36,121 nucleotides of DNA from Eubacteriales Family XIII. Incertae Sedis bacterium (GCA_031276135.1 JAISNR010000098.1:1-36121); one strand, 5' to 3'; numbered from the stretch's first letter, positions 7,993-15,414 are shown. Numbers and translations are program-made. Notes: a model not told the origin generated them from the sequence alone.

Positions 7993-9315
7993 CTAATCGA
8001 GCAAGAAGCCCAGACGCTGATACATGCCCTCTCCCTCGCTGACAAAGCAGGCCCTGTCCGCGTTGAAATAGTCCGCGTCGCGATATTGATACGGTATCAC
8101 AAGCGCAAAGGCCTCATCGACAAAACCCCACAGCCCTTCTTCGTTCTTTACGGCCGCGAGGCCGTTCGCGAAGCTCTTGGCCTCGCTGTATTCGGGTTTT
8201 TTGACAACCGAACCCTCCGCGTCGGCAAAGCCCCATTTGCCCTTGTCCTTGAACGCGATGTATCCCCCGTTGAACACATCGATGTCCTCGGCGGACAAAT
8301 CACCGCGCTGTTTGTGTTTCTCGTCGAACAGATGCCATTTCCCGCCCTGCTTGGCGATGCATATGCCGGAATGCGTATAGCCGCCGTCCAACGCCGGCCG
8401 GACTTCGTCAAAGGGCAGTTCTGTCACAGTCTCTCCCGCCGCGTCGATCAGCCGCCATTTGCCGCCCGTCGCTACGGCGGCCCTGCCTTCGGCATAGGCG
8501 CTTGCGCTGTCGTATTTTGCCGGAAGCAGACTGTCTTCGCCGATGCTGAAATACTGCCATTTGCCGTCCAGCGACAGTGGCAGAAGACCTGTGTCCGCGT
8601 CGTACACACCCGAAGCGGAGATATCCTTCGGCAGTACGGCGCGTTCCACGCCGTTGCCGTCGATCAGACGAAAGCCGCGCGCGGTCTTGACGGCCGTCCA
8701 ACCGTCCGCGCTGACCGGCCCGACATCCTCGTAGCGATCGCTGATTTCATCGCCCTTGTTGTCGATCACGACGCCCGAAGCACCGTCCGACACGGCGTAA
8801 TAGCCGTTCAGCGCCGACGAAAACGAGGTCCACAGCTTGTAATCGAGTTTGGTCATATAGGTCAACCGGGATGCGATGTCGCGAATCTCGTCATTGACCG
8901 CGCCGTTTTTCAGTGCCAAATCCGATGTGCGCTTCGCGTCGCGGTATCGCTCGTCCTCCATTTGCCGCAGGAGTGCGGACAGGTAAAATTCCGTGTCCTT
9001 TGTGTATTCGCCGGCCGCCGCGAGCATATCCTTCGCGTAGGCGTTTTTTACCTCGGCGGTGGGGATGGCCGCGCTGTACTCTTCGTATGTGTCGCGGATC
9101 TTCAACCAGAGATCGCGTCCGCCCTTGATGCTGAGCGCGTGTTTGAAATTCTCCACGGCCTGCTCGTACAAGCCCTTCTCACGGCTCTCTTCGGCGGCGG
9201 CCACGTAGCGCTTGTATGCGGCGTCCGTTTTCAGCCGCGCGTTTACGGTCCCGTACCAAGCGCCCGCCAAACCCACTAGCAAAACCGCGCATACAATCAA
9301 CTTTACCGCTCTCAT
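7993..9315 (-). CDS. Membrane-anchored TPR/WG-repeat protein
   Basis: A 440-residue protein with an N-terminal membrane helix or uncleaved signal (about residues 4-23). A TPR-like helical stretch follows at about 30-160, then a series of WG beta repeats to the C-terminus, recognisable by recurring GKW motifs: GKWQYFSI, GKWRLIDAAG, GKWHLFDEK, GKWGFADAEG and LWGFVDEAF. WG repeats commonly occur in secreted or surface proteins of Firmicutes and Bacteroidetes; their ligand is generally unknown. The ATG at 9315 follows GGAGGTGATGGC. It lies between the prepilin peptidase and pseudopilin genes and is in the same operon, so it may act as an extracytoplasmic scaffold or sensor for the pilus. This is not a standard tad gene. 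Confidence 0.88.
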   Translation of the reverse strand: MRAVKLIVCAVLLVGLAGAWYGTVNARLKTDAAYKRYVAAAEESREKGLYEQAVENFKHALSIKGGRDLWLKIRDTYEEYSAAIPTAEVKNAYAKDMLAAAGEYTKDTEFYLSALLRQMEDERYRDAKRTSDLALKNGAVNDEIRDIASRLTYMTKLDYKLWTSFSSALNGYYAVSDGASGVVIDNKGDEISDRYEDVGPVSADGWTAVKTARGFRLIDGNGVERAVLPKDISASGVYDADTGLLPLSLDGKWQYFSIGEDSLLPAKYDSASAYAEGRAAVATGGKWRLIDAAGETVTELPFDEVRPALDGGYTHSGICIAKQGGKWHLFDEKHKQRGDLSAEDIDVFNGGYIAFKDKGKWGFADAEGSVVKKPEYSEAKSFANGLAAVKNEEGLWGFVDEAFALVIPYQYRDADYFNADRACFVSEGEGMYQRLGFLLD

Positions 9316-9339
9316 GCCATCACCTCCGCCGGAAAAATC

Positions 9340-9954
9340 CTAAATCGCCGAAAAGATCATCAGAATCTCAAAACCGCCCCAGACAAAGGGGGCAAAGGGC
9401 AACGAGTCCTTCCTGCCCGCCTTGCGAAGCAAGAGCAAGGCTATGCCCGTAAGCGCGCACAAAAGCAAGGCCAAGATCAGCGCGGACAGCACGAAGGCAA
9501 AGCCGCACGCAAATCCGAGCGCGGACAGCAGTTTTACGTCCCCCGCACCGACACCGCCCTTGGACAGCTTTGCCGATATCGCGAGCAAGGCGAACGCGAC
9601 GGCAAAGCCTCCCGCCGCGCCGAGCAGATGCGCGATCCCGTCGCTTGTGACGAAGAACGCAAGGACCAGCAGGACCGCGCGGACGGCGGCCAGCGCGAGC
9701 GGAACCGCGTTCGGTATCAGCTTCAGACGGAGGTCATAAACAACGGCGGTGCTCAGCGCGAGATACGAGGCCAACAACGAGGCGATCGCGATCCCGTCGT
9801 ATGCGCCGGCAAACGCCGCATAGGCCGCCGCGCCGCCGCCCGCCGCGATCAAAGCCGCAAGCGCGGCGCGGACCCTGCGGTCCGCATACGCCTTCGCCGC
9901 AATCCACGCGATGGCAAAGGATATTACGACAAAGGCGGATACGCATAACGCCAT
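9340..9954 (-). CDS. tadV: TadV/CpaA-type prepilin peptidase
   Basis: A 204-residue polytopic membrane protein with about six hydrophobic segments, matching the small type IV prepilin peptidases of Tad systems that lack the N-methyltransferase domain. The two catalytic aspartates are visible: Asp74 in VYDLRLKLIPN and Asp139 in the GxGD motif GVGAGDVK. It cuts the leader peptides of Flp, TadE and TadF at the cytoplasmic face of the membrane. Its ATG overlaps the stop of the pilin gene by one base (TAATG), which indicates translational coupling. Its expected substrates in this operon are the Flp-like pilin, the TadE-like protein and the pseudopilin-lipase fusion. Confidence 0.92.
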   Translation of the reverse strand: MALCVSAFVVISFAIAWIAAKAYADRRVRAALAALIAAGGGAAAYAAFAGAYDGIAIASLLASYLALSTAVVYDLRLKLIPNAVPLALAAVRAVLLVLAFFVTSDGIAHLLGAAGGFAVAFALLAISAKLSKGGVGAGDVKLLSALGFACGFAFVLSALILALLLCALTGIALLLLRKAGRKDSLPFAPFVWGGFEILMIFSAI

Positions 9955-10187
9955 TATTTGATAATGAAACTGTCTATTATTTCTTTTGCTTTTCCGATTA
10001 TTTGATCCTTAAAGCCCATAAACACCCCCGCGACAACCAACGCGATGCCCAACACCACGATGATCGAGATGAAGTTCGTATCGCCGCGTTCATCTGCTGC
10101 GAAGGCGAGCGCCCGATCCTTGGCGGACCGGGCGGCGCAATAGGACCGCACTTCCAGATCCAACAGCTTCTCTTGCAGTTTCTTCAT
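9954..10187 (-). CDS. Flp-like pilin subunit
   Basis: A 77-residue protein with the layout of Clostridial Flp1-like pilins: a basic/amphipathic leader of about 35 residues ending in DERG, then DTNFISIIVVLGIALVVAGVF, one hydrophobic helix, and a short Lys-rich end. Cleavage by TadV is expected after Gly36. The leader is longer than in proteobacterial Flp pilins and the +5 glutamate is absent, both common in this Firmicute group. The ATG at 10187 sits behind GGAGG at 8 bases. It is the best candidate for the major pilus subunit; it lies between tadC and tadV. Confidence 0.83.
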   Translation of the reverse strand: MKKLQEKLLDLEVRSYCAARSAKDRALAFAADERGDTNFISIIVVLGIALVVAGVFMGFKDQIIGKAKEIIDSFIIK

Positions 10188-10245
10188 TTTGTGAACCTCC
10201 TACTCAAAAATATGATAAATAAATTGCATTTTGCGGCTTTCGCCG

Positions 10246-11109
10246 TCAAAAGGACATACTCTGCAGGGCCGCAGCCAAGATGATGAGCATCACTCCTGCG
10301 AACATGATGCCGATGGGCGCGATCAGCTTGCCCGCCGCGATTTCGCCTTTTCGCAGCATTTCCTGCCGTTTGGCTTCCAAGAGTGCGCTCGCCTGCTCGA
10401 GCAGATAATCCGCGAGATTGCCGCCGCCCTTTTCAAGGCTCTGTATTACGGCGCCGGAGAATTTCTTGATCTCCTGCGAGTCGCTGAACACGCCGAACTT
10501 ATACAGTGCTTCGATATCGGACGCACCGTTGTCCATCATGTCCACGACGCGCCGCATCAATTCGTACAGCTGACCTCCCGGCGTCTGCGCGGTCAATTTC
10601 CAGGCCTCGCGCAACACCATGCCGGAGTTGATCAGCAACGCGAGTTTGCTCACCGCGTTCGGGAACGCGTCGTTGCATTCGGCGGCGCGGTTTTTCACGG
10701 TCTCGCCCATCTTCATGACCGACATGTTCCAAACGACGAACACGACGACAGCGCACACTAGAAAGAAGAACAGTTGCGCGCTGCCGAAAAACGCGCCGAT
10801 GAGCAGAATGACGCTGCCCAAGAGCAAGGAGAGGGACAGAAACTGCGCCCAAGCGACGGATGCGTAATAGTCCGCATACACCTCGCTGAACAGGAGCGTC
10901 GCATTCTTGCGGAGATCGCCCGTCAGTTTCTTGGGCGCTTTCAGAAACGGCAGGTTCAGGCTCAGGGCAAAACCGACGATGTAGAAGCTCTTGAGCGGAT
11001 AATCGCCGCTGTCGAGCGGCGCGCACAGGTCGGCGTACTTTTCGCCGCTTAAAACGCCGTAGGTCAGCAGACCGACAAATATGCTTGCGAGTATGAGCAA
11101 TACCATCAT
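10246..11109 (-). CDS. tadC: TadC, pilus platform membrane protein
   Basis: A protein of about 287 residues starting MMVLLILASIFVG at ATG 11109. This start follows GGGAGAATAGGAAT, four bases after the tadB stop; a longer open frame to 11223 overlaps tadB and is not used. It has two N-terminal hydrophobic segments, a cytoplasmic T2SSF-type helical domain (about 150-250, with NAVSKLALLINSGM) and a last membrane helix near 265-285. TadB and TadC are paired inner-membrane platform proteins that couple the TadA ATPase to pilin polymerisation. The product ends LQSMSF. About 60 bases separate it from the pilin gene downstream. Confidence 0.9.
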   Translation of the reverse strand: MMVLLILASIFVGLLTYGVLSGEKYADLCAPLDSGDYPLKSFYIVGFALSLNLPFLKAPKKLTGDLRKNATLLFSEVYADYYASVAWAQFLSLSLLLGSVILLIGAFFGSAQLFFFLVCAVVVFVVWNMSVMKMGETVKNRAAECNDAFPNAVSKLALLINSGMVLREAWKLTAQTPGGQLYELMRRVVDMMDNGASDIEALYKFGVFSDSQEIKKFSGAVIQSLEKGGGNLADYLLEQASALLEAKRQEMLRKGEIAAGKLIAPIGIMFAGVMLIILAAALQSMSF

Positions 11110-11113
11110 ATTC

Positions 11114-11956
11114 CTATTCTCCCATTGAAACGACCTTTGTGCCGAAGGTGTACGCGCCGATGAAGATCGCGATCGCCACGGTATTGACGAACACGCCGAT
11201 GCCCGTCGCAAAAGCCTCCGCAAACGACGGATTTGTCATGCGAAGCAGGGCCACGATCCCGATCGGCATGAGACTCATGATGTTCAGCTGCATCTTGTTG
11301 GATGTGAGTTTTGTCTGTATTTCATCGTATATCGCGATTTTTTCCCGGATGCTGTCATGTGTGCGAATGATCACCGTCTGCATATTGCCGCCCTTGCTGT
11401 GGCAGGTGTTGAACACCTCCGCGAAGTTGACGATGTTTTCGTCGCCGCTTCGTTCGCCAAAATCCTTCAATATGAGATCGATCCCGATGTTCTGCGCGAT
11501 TCCGTCTAGCACCTGCTTCGTTTCGCAGACGATGAAATCGCTTTCCGAATACTGCATGCGCAGGTCGTTGTGCGCGTTCTCAAAGGATTTTTGCACATTG
11601 CTTCCCGAAGCGAGCGAGGTCGCGAGCGAATCGAGCAATGCAATGAATTGCTGTTTGAGTTTGTCGTGCTGCTTGTCGAGACGGTTCCTCTTGTACATCC
11701 GGACGAGGAAGCGCATGGCGACAAATCCGACAAGCACGAAGAACACGGCGTTTGAAATCGTTGTGGCGAACGTCGCTTCTCCGTATTCGTCTTTGAACAA
11801 TCCGCCGTAAAACACCTGTCCGACCAATCCGCCGATCGCAAACGAAACAATGTGCACAAGCGTTCTTTCCGCCGCCGACATCACGTAAACCCTGTAATTC
11901 GGCATGGGCTTGTTGAGCGGATTCTTCAATTCCCGTATTCCCTTTTCTTTTTTCAT
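11114..11956 (-). CDS. tadB: TadB, pilus platform membrane protein
   Basis: A 280-residue T2SSF-domain protein. Hydrophobic segments lie near 35-55, 68-88, 228-245 and 250-270. The cytoplasmic domain between them carries the family pattern LLDSLATSLASGSNVQKSFENA and FAEVFNTCHSKGGNM. It lacks the N-terminal third of proteobacterial TadB and has the short Firmicute length. Only 18 bases separate it from tadA upstream and four from tadC downstream. It is expected to form the membrane platform with TadC. Confidence 0.9.
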   Translation of the reverse strand: MKKEKGIRELKNPLNKPMPNYRVYVMSAAERTLVHIVSFAIGGLVGQVFYGGLFKDEYGEATFATTISNAVFFVLVGFVAMRFLVRMYKRNRLDKQHDKLKQQFIALLDSLATSLASGSNVQKSFENAHNDLRMQYSESDFIVCETKQVLDGIAQNIGIDLILKDFGERSGDENIVNFAEVFNTCHSKGGNMQTVIIRTHDSIREKIAIYDEIQTKLTSNKMQLNIMSLMPIGIVALLRMTNPSFAEAFATGIGVFVNTVAIAIFIGAYTFGTKVVSMGE

Positions 11957-11974
11957 GCCTTATCGCCTCACTTG

Positions 11975-13213
11975 TCAAATTCGCGTCCGAATCCCCGAAA
12001 GCTGCAACTTGAAGTCGTTCACCATCGGGTTGTCGGTGCGGTTCAGAGAGCCTGACACTTTTTCAAGCGTGCTGCGCTCATCCTCCTCAAACAGATACAA
12101 TGGATTCAGTTGCACTTCCCCGTTCTCGTAACCGAGCACTTCCGTGATGGCCATGGTTTTGCGGCTGTGGTCGCGCAACCGCGACAGATGGATGATGATG
12201 TCCACGGCGGAAGCGATTTGCCGGCGTATCGCTTCGAGCGGCAATCCCGCCGCACCTTGCAATACCATCGTTTCAAGGCGACTCAGCATATCCTCCGTGG
12301 AGTTGGCGTGACCGGTCGAAAGCGAGCCGTCGTGGCCGGTGTTCATCGCCTGGAGCATGTCGAGCGCTTCACCGCCGCGCACCTCGCCGACCACGATGCG
12401 CTCGGGCCGCATGCGCAGCGACGATTTGATCAGGTCGCGAATCGTTATCTGCCCCGCGCCGGCGGCGTTCGCGTTGCGCGTCTCCAGCGACACGAGGTTG
12501 TCCACGCCTTTGATTTGCAGTTCCGCGGAATCTTCGATCGTGATGATGCGCTCTTCCTTCGGAATGAAGTTCGACAGCGCGTTGAGAAACGTGGTCTTGC
12601 CGCTGCCGGTACCTCCACTGATGAATATATTGTATTTGGCCTTCACCAGAAGTTCGAGTTTGTCGGCGATCTCCTGCGTTACGGAACCGTATTTGATCAA
12701 GCGTTCGATCGTCATCGGCGTTTTGGAGAACTTGCGGATCGTCACCGTCGGGCCGCAAAGCGCGATCGGAGGCAACACGACGTTCACGCGTGAGCCGTCG
12801 GGCAACCGGGTGTCCACGATCGGATTCGCCTGATTGACCTCACGTCCGGCGAGTCCGACTATGCGCTGGATTATGTCGTCCAGCCGCCGTTGGCTTTCAA
12901 ATTGCCGGTCCAATCTCTGCAATCTGCCGTCTTTTTCTATGAATATGTTTTCATGGCCGTTGATCATTACCTCCGTAATGCTGTCGTCCTTCATAATCGT
13001 GTCCAAGAGTCCGAATCCGCGGATGGAACTGAACACCTGTTGCACGATCGACACCAACTGTTCGATGGTGCAGTATTCTCCGCCGACTTGTTGGCGAACC
13101 ACCTCCTCTGCTTTTTCTTCGAGCTGTTCGTCCGACATATCGCTGAGCGGCAGATATTCCGTTATGTACTTTCGCGATGCCGCAATGATTTCTTGTTCTC
13201 GCGCGAAGTTCAT
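11975..13213 (-). CDS. tadA: TadA/CpaF secretion ATPase
   Basis: A 412-residue type II/IV secretion ATPase of the CpaF class. The N-terminal domain (1-150) has VMINGHENIFIE and the DTRLPDGSRVNVVLPP signature. The Walker A motif GGTGSGKTT is at 200-208. It is followed by the Asp box (ITIEDSAEL), the Walker B/IVVGEVRGGEA region and the His box STGHANS. All motor motifs are intact. It forms a cytoplasmic hexamer that powers pilus assembly through TadB/TadC. Its ATG overlaps the stop of tadZ by three bases (ATATGA), consistent with coupled translation. Confidence 0.96.
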   Translation of the reverse strand: MNFAREQEIIAASRKYITEYLPLSDMSDEQLEEKAEEVVRQQVGGEYCTIEQLVSIVQQVFSSIRGFGLLDTIMKDDSITEVMINGHENIFIEKDGRLQRLDRQFESQRRLDDIIQRIVGLAGREVNQANPIVDTRLPDGSRVNVVLPPIALCGPTVTIRKFSKTPMTIERLIKYGSVTQEIADKLELLVKAKYNIFISGGTGSGKTTFLNALSNFIPKEERIITIEDSAELQIKGVDNLVSLETRNANAAGAGQITIRDLIKSSLRMRPERIVVGEVRGGEALDMLQAMNTGHDGSLSTGHANSTEDMLSRLETMVLQGAAGLPLEAIRRQIASAVDIIIHLSRLRDHSRKTMAITEVLGYENGEVQLNPLYLFEEDERSTLEKVSGSLNRTDNPMVNDFKLQLSGIRTRI

Positions 13214-14304
13214 ATTTTTTCACTTTCTGTAAGATATCGGATGATCGGTGTCGCGGTATGCTCCGCCAACATTTTCCGTATGATTTGATCGGTCGTCATA
13301 TGCTCGAATTTCGTCGTTCCGCCGATGTCCGGCAACGCGGCGATCTCCGGCCGCTTGCCGGTCTTATTGCTGAATTTGTTGAAGAACAGGGCGGCTTTGC
13401 CCACTGCGTCCACGCCTCTGCTGCTTTCCAATATCTGCAACGCATCGTATGCGCGGGTCAACTTTGTATTGGAAACATCCGTTCCGTCGGACACAAAAAC
13501 AATCTTCGAAGCGAGTTTGAACAGGGCGAGTATCCTGTCGCCGACCGACAAGTTCACATCGATCACCATGCAGTCGCAAAATCCCGTCTGTTTCAGCGAC
13601 CGGATCAGCGAGTTGATTTCCTCGTTCGAGAGTTCTTCCGTATCCAGAGCGTTTGTGTTCGACGCGTAATAATATACGCCGGAAACATCGCGTTTGGCCG
13701 TTGCCTCCAATTTGAACGCGAGATTCGGCTTGCGGCTTTTTATCGCGTAGATGACATCTCCGAAATTCGTTTGACCGTCTCCCGAAAAATACAAATCCGA
13801 ACTGCCGAAGTTTTCGAAATTTATGTACAGCGGTGTTCTCCCGAACGCGACCAGCGATTTTGCCACGGCCACCGCGACCGTGGACGTGCCAACGCCTCCG
13901 CTTGCCGACGCGAATACATACAGCGGCATTGCTGCGGAACGGCCGCCGCCTACAATCACTTCGTCGGCAGCGCTGTCGGCAAACAAATCCGCGATCGCGT
14001 TATAAAGTTGTTCAACCTTTTGAAATTTGCATACGGCGCGTTGCCCGGCGTATTGCTCGATGTCCCGTGTTTCCACCAAATATGCGAATCCGCAATTGCT
14101 CGGAACGGATTCCGAAACGGATTTGAATGAATCTGCGGCGAACAAGACATTTATTTTGGATGCCTTGATTGCCGCCAACGCCTTGCTCTCATCGGTGAAC
14201 GCATACACCTCGACCTTGTCCGCGTATTTTGATTGAAACGCCGACACAACCCGGCTGATATAGCCTTGATCCGAATCGAGGATCGCAAGTTTGATTTTCA
14301 TCAT
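13210..14304 (-). CDS. tadZ: TadZ/CpaE-like polar localisation protein
   Basis: A product of about 364 residues from ATG 14304, which lies behind AAGGAAAAGGTCC (ATG 14301 is equally possible). Residues 1-120 look like a degenerate receiver domain (KLAILDSD, VNVLFAAD-type strands). From about 130 a MinD/ParA-like domain begins with SASGGVGTSTVAVAVA, where the catalytic lysine of the deviant Walker A motif is replaced, as is usual in CpaE/TadZ. VIDVNLSVGDR matches the switch II region. TadZ/CpaE proteins place the Tad machine in the cell. It is the first gene of the tad operon; its leader carries the long palindrome and one of the inverted recombination-like sites. Confidence 0.88.
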   Translation of the reverse strand: MMKIKLAILDSDQGYISRVVSAFQSKYADKVEVYAFTDESKALAAIKASKINVLFAADSFKSVSESVPSNCGFAYLVETRDIEQYAGQRAVCKFQKVEQLYNAIADLFADSAADEVIVGGGRSAAMPLYVFASASGGVGTSTVAVAVAKSLVAFGRTPLYINFENFGSSDLYFSGDGQTNFGDVIYAIKSRKPNLAFKLEATAKRDVSGVYYYASNTNALDTEELSNEEINSLIRSLKQTGFCDCMVIDVNLSVGDRILALFKLASKIVFVSDGTDVSNTKLTRAYDALQILESSRGVDAVGKAALFFNKFSNKTGKRPEIAALPDIGGTTKFEHMTTDQIIRKMLAEHTATPIIRYLTESEKI

Positions 14305-14331
14305 CAGGGACCTTTTCCTTCCGTATCCGTC

Positions 14332-14389
14332 AAAGCAAACAAGCGCATGTAACACATTTTCACAAGTGTTACATGCGCTTGTTTGCTTT
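14332..14389. repeat. 24-bp perfect palindrome in the tadZ leader
   Basis: The arms 14332-14355 and 14366-14389 are perfectly complementary over 24 bp around a 10-base loop. The inner part of the arms is the ATGTAACAC core shared with a second site at 14490-14517; the outer part (AAAGCAAACAAGCGC) is unique to this copy. In the tadZ transcript it would fold into a very stable hairpin about 30-85 bases upstream of the start. There is no U-run directly after it on either strand, so it is not a standard intrinsic terminator. Confidence 0.85.
14347..14374 (-). repeat. Inverted recombination-like site A (tad side)
   Basis: A 28-bp site with arms ATGTAACAC and GTGTTACAT around a 10-base centre. Read on the minus strand the centre is TTGTGAAAAT. 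It matches site B read on the plus strand in 27 of 28 positions, so the two sites are in inverted orientation. Two inverted binding arms around a short asymmetric core are what tyrosine recombinases use. The site lies 43 bp upstream of tadZ. Confidence 0.8.
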
Positions 14390-14489
14390 TGAAATTTAGA
14401 CGGGAAAAGCGCCGCGAATCTTCGCAAAATGCGAAAAAATAATGTTTTACAGCTTTAAATTTCGTTGGAAATGCAATAAAATAACGCCT
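14375..14489. other. Candidate invertible promoter segment
   Basis: These 115 bases lie between the two inverted 28-bp sites and next to a catalytic-domain-only tyrosine recombinase gene. The segment carries a promoter (14454-14482) that in the present orientation reads towards the recombinase and away from the tad operon. It also holds a cluster of three GCGAA/TTCGC elements at 14414-14435, two overlapping small palindromes that could bind an accessory protein. By analogy with fimS of type 1 fimbriae and short invertible elements of Clostridia, inversion would aim the promoter at tadZ. Inversion itself is inference. Confidence 0.6.
14454..14482 (+). promoter_or_regulatory. Promoter inside the candidate switch, pointing at the recombinase
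   Basis: The -35 box TTTAAA (14454-14459), a 17-base spacer and the -10 box TAAAAT (14477-14482) give a good sigma-70-type promoter. The expected start is near 14489, at the edge of site B, so a protein bound at site B would block it. If the segment were inverted the same promoter would start about 70 bases upstream of tadZ. I see no equally good promoter reading towards tadZ in the present orientation. Confidence 0.55.
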
Positions 14490-14517
14490 ATGTAACACTT
14501 GTGAAATTGTGTTACAT
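14490..14517 (+). repeat. Inverted recombination-like site B (recombinase side)
   Basis: This is the second 28-bp copy: arms ATGTAACAC and GTGTTACAT with centre TTGTGAAATT on the plus strand. It differs from site A (minus strand) at one position. It lies 28 bp upstream of the recombinase start and overlaps the expected transcription start, so the recombinase could repress its own gene by binding here. Confidence 0.8.
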
Positions 14518-14545
14518 AGACGAATAATTTAAGGAGGTCACCGCC

Positions 14546-15121
14546 ATGTCCGCAACCGAACCTGTCAGGAACAAGCATCAAGTTCGCACGCTCATCGAGT
14601 ATTATCTAAAGCTCGGCCGCTTTCGCAACCATTGTTTGGTCGTCATGAGCGTCTGCACCGCACTGCGCATAAGCGATCTCCTGCGCCTGCGCTGGGACGA
14701 CGTGTATGACTTCGAACGCGGCCGCGTCCGCGAGAGCATCGTCCTCACCGAAAAAAAGACCGGCAAAACGAAGATCGTCGCTTTGAACAAGGACGCCGTG
14801 CGCGCGCTGGCGCGGTATGCGTCAAAGGTGGCCGTGCGCAACGGTTTTCTCATAGAAAACAAACGAACGGGCAAGGCTATCAGCCGCGTGCAAGCGTACC
14901 GCATCATCCGTGCCGCCGCAAAGGCACTGCGGCTCCCGTGTCGCGTGTCCTGCCACTCCCTGCGCAAGACCTTTGGCTACCATGCGTGGAAGAACGGCGT
15001 TTCGCCTGCGGTCATCATGGAGATATACAACCACAGTTCTCTCGCTGTCACGCGCCGCTACCTCGGCGTCACGCAGGACGACCAAAACGCGGTCTATCTC
15101 GCGTTGAATTTCTCGGCCTGA
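14546..15121 (+). CDS. Catalytic-domain-only tyrosine recombinase (FimB/FimE-like size)
   Basis: A 191-residue tyrosine recombinase without the N-terminal SAM-like core-binding domain. Catalytic residues are all visible: Arg41 (ALRISDLL), the beta-hairpin lysine at about Lys71/74 (KKTGKTK), His137 and Arg140 (HSLRKTFG), His163 (NHSS) and the nucleophile Tyr172 (TRRYLGV). The ATG at 14546 follows AAGGAGGTCACCGCC. This short architecture is that of the fimbrial switch recombinases FimB and FimE. The gene is divergent from the tad pilus operon and has two inverted 28-bp sites in the region between them, so it probably inverts that segment (inference). There are no phage or transposon genes around it. 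It could instead act only as a site-specific DNA-binding regulator. Confidence 0.92.
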   Translation: MSATEPVRNKHQVRTLIEYYLKLGRFRNHCLVVMSVCTALRISDLLRLRWDDVYDFERGRVRESIVLTEKKTGKTKIVALNKDAVRALARYASKVAVRNGFLIENKRTGKAISRVQAYRIIRAAAKALRLPCRVSCHSLRKTFGYHAWKNGVSPAVIMEIYNHSSLAVTRRYLGVTQDDQNAVYLALNFSA

Positions 15122-15143
15122 TTTCGCAAAGGCCGTGAAACCC

Positions 15144-15174
15144 GAAACGCGCCGCGCAAACACGCGGCGGTTTC
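15144..15174 (+). terminator. Hairpin behind the recombinase gene
   Basis: GAAACGCGCCGCG and CGCGGCGGTTTC pair imperfectly around a short loop, 22 bases after the recombinase stop. There is no clear T-run behind it, so termination would be weak or Rho-assisted. Confidence 0.4.
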
Positions 15175-15271
15175 TGCATGCTGTGATTTACATTATATAT
15201 AAACCAAGGATTTTTGTAAAGACATTTTAGCAAAGCTTGTCAAAAAATATTCCAAATAATCAAAAAACCTC

Positions 15272-15300
15272 TTGACAGGGCATTGCGTGCATGGTAGAAT
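15272..15300 (+). promoter_or_regulatory. Sigma-70 promoter of the acid-sugar dehydratase/ABC operon
   Basis: The -35 box TTGACA (15272-15277) is perfect, the spacer is 17 bases and the -10 box is TAGAAT (15295-15300). The start is expected near 15307, giving a leader of about 108 bases. This is the best vegetative promoter in the window. Confidence 0.85.
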
Positions 15301-15336
15301 CCTTTCGTGCATTGCATATATGTTTAATATGTTATT

Positions 15337-15401
15337 GCTCGGGCAACGAAAGCCCGGGCCCAAAAGGTTCTCGTTTTGTTTTGCGGCGGATGAACATCCG
15401 C
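15337..15401 (+). promoter_or_regulatory. Two hairpins in the operon leader
   Basis: The first hairpin pairs GCTCGGGC (15337-15344) with GCCCGGGC (15352-15359) around seven bases. It is followed within about 25 bases by a T-rich stretch (CTCGTTTTGTTTTG). The second pairs GCGGATG (15386-15392) with CATCCGC (15395-15401) and ends right at the ribosome binding site GGGGAGGT. Together they could form an attenuator or translational control element. They do not match a riboswitch class I know. Confidence 0.5.
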
Positions 15402-15414
15402 AGGGGAGGTCGGT

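Noticed and set aside
8086..9279. 397-codon antisense frame over the WG-repeat gene
   Set aside because: Arg- and Val-rich product without motifs, opposite a well-supported gene.
14332..14389. Rho-independent terminator for tadZ or the recombinase
   Set aside because: Stem is strong but neither strand has a U-run directly behind it, and the core is shared with a second site.
14546..15121. Prophage or integrative-element remnant
   Set aside because: No phage, relaxase, excisionase or att-like direct repeats nearby; the paired inverted sites and catalytic-only architecture fit a local switch better.
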